Shown here piece after piece: positions 57,423 through 64,000 of a stretch of DNA of 64,000 nucleotides (position 1 is its first letter; the number at the start of each line of letters is the position of its first letter). The stretch covers positions 744,001 to 808,000 of the forward strand of contig NC_081340.1 in assembly GCF_022539665.2 (NCBI RefSeq), in the 5' to 3' direction. The notes beneath the pieces were generated by a model. That model had not been told where the DNA came from. It did not search any database and saw nothing but the letters and a program-made list of their open reading frames with translations. Both the position numbers and the translations under genes were made by a program. The DNA is from Daphnia carinata. Its lineage: Eukaryota > Arthropoda > Branchiopoda > Diplostraca > Daphniidae.

Positions 57423-58196
57423 GCTCCGTCATACGAGACAACGTTGATGCGTTTAGATGGCCCAACGAGTCCCAACCTTTTGCAAAGACGCTGCGAATCA
57501 GCGTGTTGTCGCTTCCGGTATCAAGAAAACCGAAAGTGTCGACCCACGTTTTGCCAACTCCAACACGAACCGGTACGATCTTGAAACGTACACGTCGTTT
57601 TACTGTTTCCAAATGGGTTAAGGTCCCAAGGAATGCTGTCGAAGGTGGCGCTGATGGAGCAGTTGGATCCGCTAGCCTCCTCAATGGGGTGAATTCGGAT
57701 CCATGAAGCAAGGTGTGGTGACGGGTTCCAGTACAATCAGCGATAGTACAGCTGACGTCCCTGGGACATTCCTTGCGTTCGTGTTTTCCCCTAAGACATA
57801 ACAGACATCTTCCGGACTTCAATACTTTCTCAGCCCTTTTTGTGGGCGTGAGAGACATGAAGACGGTGCAGGTTGAGAGCTGGTGGCTCCTGCCGTTACA
57901 TACAAAGCATTTCCACCGTTTCGTCTTCTCGGCTTGCATCTTCCCCGATGTTGGTCGGCTCCTTGGAGGCATGGTTGCTGAAGATGTTGACGCCGCTACT
58001 TTCGAACCTTCCATCGTCGATACGTGTCCAATGGTCGACGTGTGTGGGAAGCTGGGTCTCTTGACGGGCTTCCTTTCGTCGAACTTTACACCTTTGGACG
58101 TCGACGTGGGTAGAGACTCGAATACATTTTTTCCATGTTGCTTGCTCATGGATTTTAACGTCACCCAGTCGTCTAAGTCTAGAACATTTAGTTCTG
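57423..58196 (-). pseudogene. BEL copy B gag end, zinc knuckles and protease
   Basis: Reading down from 58196: LNVLDLDDWVTLKSMSKQHG, KWNEK-type upstream sequence lost, CFVCNGRSHQLS, CLLCLRGKHERKEC, TGTRHHTLLH, then protease DTGSDNTLI. The frame is cut by the Copia insertion and continues at 52710. Upstream of LNVLDL the gag sequence ends and hAT sequence begins. Confidence 0.7.
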
Positions 58197-58742
58197 GAGC
58201 GCACACTTACGATGTGCTTGCCAAGGCAACGGCAGATCTCCATGCGGAATTCCGGCTTACCGCTAAAGTCAACTGCACAATTACAGACAATGGATCTAGC
58301 TTTTTAAAAGCCTTCGAGATGCATCTGATGAACCCTTAACCCAGCTTATGACTTCATTAGGAAGACAATAGGTGAGTTATTCGTTATCGATAACATAACA
58401 CGATGGAACAGCTACCACAAAGCGATATGCATAGTGCATAGGCATATCGAAGAAAAATGAAGAACTTTTCGAACAATTTTCGAACTTTTCAAGCTTAAAA
58501 AAATGTCAGCCGCTGAACAAGAATTTCTTAAAGAGTTCATTAAAGTTATGAAGCTAATCTCTCACGCCTTGGAGGTGTTCCAAAACGAAGAAGCTATGTC
58601 ATTGGGATGTGTTCTTCCTATAATTACAATATTGAAGGACACCCTTGCAAGTCGCCAACAAGATAGAGGTATCGTCCATTGCATTCCTCTTGTCCATTGC
58701 CTCTTCGATGTAGCAAGTAGCATCCGGTAGGCAATATATTGC
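58197..58742 (+). pseudogene. hAT transposase fragments
   Basis: AHTYDVLAKATADLHAEF and CTITDNGSSFLKAF (58200-58320) match the transposase relic at 31020-31140. After an internal deletion, EQEFLKEFIKVMKLISHALE and LGCVLPIITILKDTL (58515-58650) match 31756-31890. The sequence ends with CATCCGGTAGGCAATATATTGCG, similar to the block at 15693-15716. Confidence 0.6.
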
Positions 58743-58750
58743 GTAAGAGT

Positions 58751-60800
58751 AGTGTTGGTGACTATCTAAACCTTAAAACGATATATCGATATTTTTAGAT
58801 AGTTTTTAGATAGTCGACTTTTTTAGATAATCGCTGTATCGATACATGGCGTCTAGTGGAAATGAGAAAAAAACTATAATAATTTAATAATTTTTACCTT
58901 TGCCTTGATTTAAACTCCGATGCTATGTGTTACGAGCTCCGACTTAAACCCAAACCGCTAAACCAGTAAAAAACAACCGACATGGCACAAGTATGGTTTT
59001 CGTTGAAGAGTATCGATGCAAAAATCATGAAATACAATATTTATATCGTCTGCTTTACTTTACAAGTCTTAACAGATGTTTTAGTTATAAATATCAGTGT
59101 TGCCTTACGTAATAGAATAGGTTTTTGTAGAAATTTTTATTACATGAATATAAAATGTAATGAAATAATATGAAATATAAAATGTAGAGAAAATAATAAT
59201 TTACCATTGTGCAAATGTATATGTCGTAAGCATCTAAAAATATGTATTTCAAATTTTAAAAAAAATTATCACAGACGCATTCGAATTTCTGTACTTCGTA
59301 TTACGAGCGCGGAATTGATCCACAACGCTAACTCGTCACATTTTGTGTGTCAGGCAATGAATCCAACGTTTGGTGCCGAGTATCGATACAAATTTCAGAA
59401 ACAACTGCTATTTACCGTCATCTGCTTTATCCACGGTGCTAAACAGAATACTATTTTGCTATGAAAATCTGTTACAATTATAAATTAAAACTCTTATTTT
59501 ATTAGTACCGTACACGCCTCAGTTAACAGAGAGCAAGCATCCTAAACTGTTGTTACTCAGATACGTTTAAAATTTAATGTGTAGCAGATTGTACTAAAAA
59601 ATGCCCCAAAGCAGATTTGAACTCGAGATTTCCGAATCCCAAGCGCAGTCCTTTTCCACAGCGCTACTCCCTCATTAAATTTGTAAGTATTGCAATGCAT
59701 AATAATATTGTTACCGAGTATCGATACAAATTGCAGACGAAATTCTAACATTGCTGTCGTCTGCAACGACTTAGATTGAAGATTTGTTTACTATTGATAT
59801 CAGGGTTGCCACCGCAATTAATAGTATTCTTATACAGCGAATAAACTATTAAAAACGTCAAAATATTTATATAGGACTGTTATGCAAAATGTTTTGAAAT
59901 TCCCGTTAAAAAAACATCTAAAACATATTTTTGCAACAATTAAAAATAGTAAAAAACTATGTCTCCATTGATGGTTGAACTCCGTATCTTTATGTCCTGA
60001 GTCACATCTTCTTCCACTTAGCCATAACGTTCTTGAACAATAAGTAACCAGCAAGATGGTATTGTTGTGGGGTAGTATCGATACAAATTGCAGACGAATA
60101 TCTAATTTTATCGTCGTCTGCTCAATTTTACGTAGCTGCGCAGTGAAATTTTTCAGTATTCAGCGATGTTGCCATCAAATTTATCAGTGCTTTAAGTTTC
60201 GTAATAATTATTATAAATATTTAAAAAAAGGACAAATGCTACCGCTTCTAAAAAACCTTCTTGTAAAAACATTTTCTGCAATTTTTCTCACACAACCAAA
60301 AATTCTGGAAAAATCGTCTATTGGGATTGAACCAAAGGACTTTGAGTCATGAATCTTGCCTTATAACTCTGCGCCAGCACACTTATGAAAATTCGAATCA
60401 TAATCGAAATGCATTTTTGTTGTGTATAATATCGATACAAATAGACAACGGAAATCTAATATTTCAGTCGTCTGCTTGCTTTTCAAAGTATGAAACATTA
60501 TTTGCAAAAAATCGATAAAAACATGTATCCGTACCTAACGTTGAACTCGGAATTATTGTGCCACAAACGCTGTATATAACCACAGCGCTATGACATGTAT
60601 TAGGGAGACGATGGTTGCCGAATGAAGGTTATTGTTTATAATTATCGATACAAACCCGACAAACTAACCCATATCATTTGTGCAGTGCTATTTTTGGCCG
60701 GTAGATGGGGGTTATTAGATATTTTATAGATAATCGTATCGTTATCTAAAAGTGGGCGTAGATAATTTGTATCTAGCAGAACTATATAATCGCCAACACT
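58751..60800. mobile_element. Element built of six antisense tRNA-like/TATCGATA modules
   Basis: Ends AGTGTTGGTGACTATCTA and AATCGCCAACACT are inverted repeats (AGTGTTGG core). Six modules: tRNA-like starts at 58907, 59281, 59611, 59971, 60322 and 60536, each followed 100-108 bp later by TATCGATAC or TATCGATG (59011, 59381, 59719, 60076, 60430, 60643). Modules 3 and 4 then have the perfect inverted repeat GCAGACGA...TCGTCTGC (59733-59764, 60090-60121). On the minus strand each tRNA-like part reads in sense orientation, with a degenerate box B (GAGTTCAAATC-type) and D-arm (TAGCGCTGTGG-type). No protein-coding capacity. A clear target duplication was not found. Confidence 0.7.
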
Positions 60801-62500
60801 AGGGTAGACACAGATTTCTTGGGGTCGTGTGCGATTCGTGTCTTGCTGCATAATAATCTGATTTGGGTTCCATTCTGAATGTATGCTGCGACGCTGTAAG
60901 CATCGTCACTGGCGTCGCAGAATAGTTGCAGTTGTTGGGTTTCTGGCCCGATTCCTCGGTCTATTTTGGTATCAACAAGGTCTAATAGTCCCTTGATGAA
61001 TGTCTCCCAGTTTGGGAGGATTTTTGCCGGTACCGGCTCATCCCACCCAGTTTGCTCGACCCAGATCCTTTGCATGATCACTTTAGTGATCACGGTCACC
61101 GGTGATATCGGGCCCATCGGATCAAAGGCTTTCAAAGCGAGACTGAACAGCCTCCGCTTCGAGGGTCTTTTTATCAAGCTTATCGGCTTCGTCTAATAAT
61201 TTCCAGACGTTGAACCGAAACGTGTCGGTCAAGGGATCCCAAGCTACTCCCAGGGCCTTGATGGTTTCGCCGGGGTTCTGACCCATACTTACGAGCTCGT
61301 CTTGGAACCCTATTTCCTTTAATTCTTCACGCAACTCTTTACTATTGGCATTCCACTTTCGTAGCCCCATTTTGGCGGTGCTGAATAGCTGTTGTGCCTG
61401 CTTGATGAGTCGAGATGCCTGAGGTACGTCGTCAGCTCCCCCCAACCAGTCATCCACGTATACTTGTTCCCGTAGTTGATTGACTAAGTCTGGGTAGCCC
61501 TGCCCGTTATCGTCCAAGCACTTTAAGATCACCGCCCTTAAGATGAAGGGACTGCTTGATAATCCAAAAGGTACTCGTTTCCATCGTTACTATATTAGCT
61601 GTACAAGGATTCTCATCGGGGTTTCTGACCCAAATGAACCGCGCTATTTGCGCATGGTCTTTTTGGATCCCGATCTGCAAGAAAGCTTGCGTGATGTCGG
61701 CCATCCACGAGATTTTGTATCGTTTGAACCGAAGCAAGACGGCTAAGAGTTCAGGGCTTAGGTTCGGCCCGGTCTCCAACAAACCGATAAGACTGGGCCT
61801 TCCGTGTATTTGTGCTGAGCCGTCGAACACAGGTCTGATTTTGGTCGAGGCGGCCTTTTGTTTTATCACAGGCCGGTGTGGAAGATACGTGCAGATGCCG
61901 GTTTATGTTCCGTCTGCTTCTTCGATGTAACCCCGCTCTAGATATTGCTGGAATATCTCATGGTACGCCCGTCGATCATTCCCTTCCATTCTTCTCAACA
62001 GACTGTTGAGGCGGGCTAACGCGATGCCTTTGTAGATTCCATCGTGCGTCTGTGTCTTTGAACGGGAATAATATCTCGTATAGGCCGGAGTCATCTCGTT
62101 GAATGGTGTTCTGGTATGCTTCAAGAAAACTGGGGTCCTCGGCTTCTTGTGCCGTTATCCCCATGTGTTCGAGATTCCAACTCCTTGAAATCTAATACCG
62201 GTCGGCTGCTGTCGGTCGGCGCTGCTAGCGTCGAAACTTGGGAGGTTTCTACTGGGGATCCGAATATGATCCACCCGAGCTTGCTCGCTCAAGCTACCGA
62301 CTCGTCGGTACCTTGTATTGTCTCGTGGGTAAGAATATGCCAATAGTAATCACACCCGATGATTATATCGAATTCGCCTTTGGTGTCTTGTTCCCTCCGA
62401 TTGTCAGCGACTTTCTCTTGTCGCTGCGTCAGGAGCTCTATCACCGTTGAATAAACTTTCTGAATCAATTAGTCCCAATACTGGGATCCTTCTCCCAGTT
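60801..62500 (-). pseudogene. pol: Pao-type pol (copy C): protease remnant, RT, RNase H start
   Basis: A LLTQRQEKVADN-like protease end near 62430 and an FDIIIGCDYYW block near 62370 are followed by RT: KIRPVFDGSA, SWMADITQAFLQIGIQKDH, then after breaks REQVYVDDWLGGADD (about 61465; an intact YVDD). Further blocks are ALGVAWDPLTDTFRF, KAFDPMGPISPVTVI and the RNase H start LQLFCDASDDAYSVAAYI (about 60910). The frame ends at the junction with the tRNA-like-module element. Several stops and frameshifts (62320-62200, 61880, 61520, 61130). Confidence 0.65.
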
Positions 62501-62502
62501 TT

Positions 62503-63986
62503 TCAGCGGATAAAGGCCGTGAAAGTGGGGAGTCCACTTGATGTCTGGGCGACATTTATGTTAGTGTCGATCGTAACCATTCTCCCGGCCGATCGTTGGG
62601 GAGATTGACTCCTGGTTATGCCTGTCGAGGGTGTCTGTCTGGACAGACACAGCGCTGGGCTGTGATCTGGACTGTTACAGTTTCGGCAGGGCACCCTAGC
62701 CATGCAATGCTCGGTTCTGTGCGACCGACCCAGGCATTTTAGGCACCTGTTGTCTCACTCGCACATCTCGCGTCGAACTTAAGATGTATGTATCGTACAC
62801 CGATAATGAGTGTGATTTTATTGACAGAAAAAACACAATGTACGGGCTGGTCGATCCTGCGTCTCCCCCCCGTGGGGGAGCCGCCGGTTCTGGTCGTCTG
62901 GCGGTAGTTTCTTCTCTCTCTCTCAGCCTGATTTCTACACCAAGCTCTTTCAAGATCATGTCCAGCGTAGGTTGTTCCCTGTCCGACCACTTTTCCCGCA
63001 ACCATCTTGAAGTAAGTGATCGGAGTAGGCCCTTCAAGACGTCCCCCGCGATGTAAGAGCCGTAGCTCTCCATGTCTACTTTGAGGCTTATCAGCGCTAG
63101 TTTGGTGTTGGTGAGCCGTCAAACAGAGTTTGTAGCTGCTCAGTTGTGGCAGATTCGCCCAAGCGAATCGCTATGGTGTTCCTTAGCTCATTGATGTAGT
63201 GGGTCTTAAGTTTTTCGGGTCCCCAAAGCGAGACTCTAGTCTCTCCATGGCCGCCTGATATTGATTATCGTCGAAGTGGAGGTGCGTGATGAGCTTCACT
63301 GCTTTACCCTTTAGACTTAGTCTGAGATATTGGAATTTTTCCACCTCAGATAGTCTAGCATCTAGGTCGTAGGTCGCCCAGATGGCCCTCCATCCTTTCC
63401 AGGCGGTTATTTCTCCGCTAAAGGTGGGCAATAGGAGCGCGGTTCTTACCACGGATGGTTGGGCTTCGAATTTCTTATTCTCTTCTCGTAATCTTCTCAT
63501 TTTTTCGTGGAACTGATCTTCCAGCCGGCGATCTTTCGTCTTTTCAGTGGCCGTAGAAGCTTGCGCAAGTTTTTCGTGGATTGCGATGATAGCTGACCAG
63601 CGGGCTTCAGCTATGTCGTAGTATTGTTCTCGGTTTATCCGATCGGCGTCCATCAACGCTATGCTCTCTAAGAGTTCCCTGAGGATGATCTCTCGATCCT
63701 CTAAGAGCTCGGTCTTGGATCCTCCGCTGGTGTCGGCCCGCGAGGAAGTGCGGAGGGGTTCCGTTGGGCGGATCGGGCTGTTTTCTAACCCTGGTAGACT
63801 CTCGTCATCCCTTGGTTCCCTTATATCTTCCTTCGCCTGATTCATCATCATTTCTTTAAGCTCTTTCTTGACGGTGTCCACGATCGTTGGGATGTGTATT
63901 TCCCAAGAGGTGGCTTGGCGGGCCTGTTCCATCAGGTCGGCCGCGGAACTCAACGCTTCGTTGCTTCTGACGTTGATGGTATCCAT
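62503..63986 (-). pseudogene. gag: Pao-type gag with two CCHC knuckles (copy C)
   Basis: The frame 63986-63183 has the N-terminal helical region, then the DUF1759-like capsid block LLPTFSGEITAWKGW...KFQYLRLSLKGKAVKLI...AAMERLESRFGDP. After frame changes at about 63180 and 63060 it continues (VLKGLLRSLTSRWLREKWSD). Two knuckles follow: C-X2-C-X4-H-X4-C near 62750 and CRNCNSPDHSPALC near 62680. The window edge may cut the N-terminus only slightly, as a methionine lies at 63986. Confidence 0.65.
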
Positions 63987-64000
63987 CAGAGCCGTGAGCG

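Larger units (their letters stand above)
47924..58196 (-). mobile_element. BEL/Pao retrotransposon copy B, with nested Copia and solo LTR
   Basis: Same family as the element at 19000-30632. 3' LTR at 47924-48295, pol from 48470 up to 52710, then a Copia insertion (52711-57422), then protease, zinc-knuckle and the end of gag up to about 58196, where hAT-derived sequence begins abruptly. The 5' LTR and most of gag are missing. It retains longer open frames than copy A and is therefore the better-preserved copy. Confidence 0.75.
60801..64000 (-). mobile_element. Pao-type LTR retrotransposon copy C, extends past the window
   Basis: Minus-strand gag, zinc knuckles, protease region, RT and the start of RNase H. 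It is cut off at 60801 by the end of the tRNA-like-module element; integrase and the 3' LTR are absent. The gag shares ordered blocks with the deleted Pao copy at 10649-11119. Different from BEL copies A and B. Confidence 0.7.

Noticed and set aside
58743-60808. 8-bp target duplication around the tRNA-like-module element
   Set aside because: The flanks GTAAGAGT and AGGGTAGA do not match, so hAT membership cannot be claimed for this element.
1-64000. CRISPR arrays, bacterial operons, Shine-Dalgarno sites
   Set aside because: The genes are intron-containing and eukaryotic; no regular short direct-repeat/spacer array is present.

Overview
This is a eukaryotic, AT-rich, transposon-dominated window with one small island of host genes. 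The two host genes (a WDR61/SKI8 WD40 gene and a RAB27-type GTPase gene) have short GT-AG introns, mostly 55-150 bp. Together with abundant BEL/Pao elements and a glycoprotein-carrying retroelement this suggests an arthropod, most likely a compact-intron crustacean of the Daphnia type. The organism assignment is inference; no rRNA or mitochondrial marker is present.

Layout. 1-4091: 3' part of an LTR retroelement with an intact, virus-like envelope glycoprotein ORF and a TATA-bearing 3' LTR. 4092-12150: old debris, including a miniature element with GTTGGGAC-type motifs, a Gypsy-like fragment and an internally deleted Pao copy. 12160-16730: a decayed LINE split by a hAT-type terminus. 16900-17900: a tRNA-like sequence and a Tc1/mariner transposase remnant with an in-frame intron. 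19000-30632: BEL copy A (tRNA-Phe primer site), interrupted inside gag by a 3.3 kb inverted-repeat element. 30640-39190: a hAT relic, LINE pieces and miniature elements. 39264-45000: an unassigned ORF, a hAT miniature element with a clean 8-bp target duplication, then the convergent host genes Wdr61 (+) and Rab27 (-). 45100-47100: LTRs of one family. 47924-58196: BEL copy B on the minus strand, carrying a solo LTR and a young, apparently intact Copia element. 58197-60800: a hAT fragment and a striking array of tRNA-like modules. 60801-64000: a third Pao-type element (minus strand) that runs off the window.

The most unusual structure is the 58751-60800 element, partly repeated at 33961-34913. 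Six modules each pair an antisense tRNA-like sequence with a TATCGATA box at a near-constant distance of about 105 bp, and in at least two modules the box is followed by a perfect 8-bp inverted repeat. Several otherwise different miniature elements here also share a core resembling AGATGGCGTCTAG and carry their own iterated terminal motif. The host genes are a conserved mRNA-decay/transcription adaptor (Wdr61) and a secretory Rab (Rab27). They are transcribed toward each other and their predicted poly(A) signals imply overlapping 3' ends.
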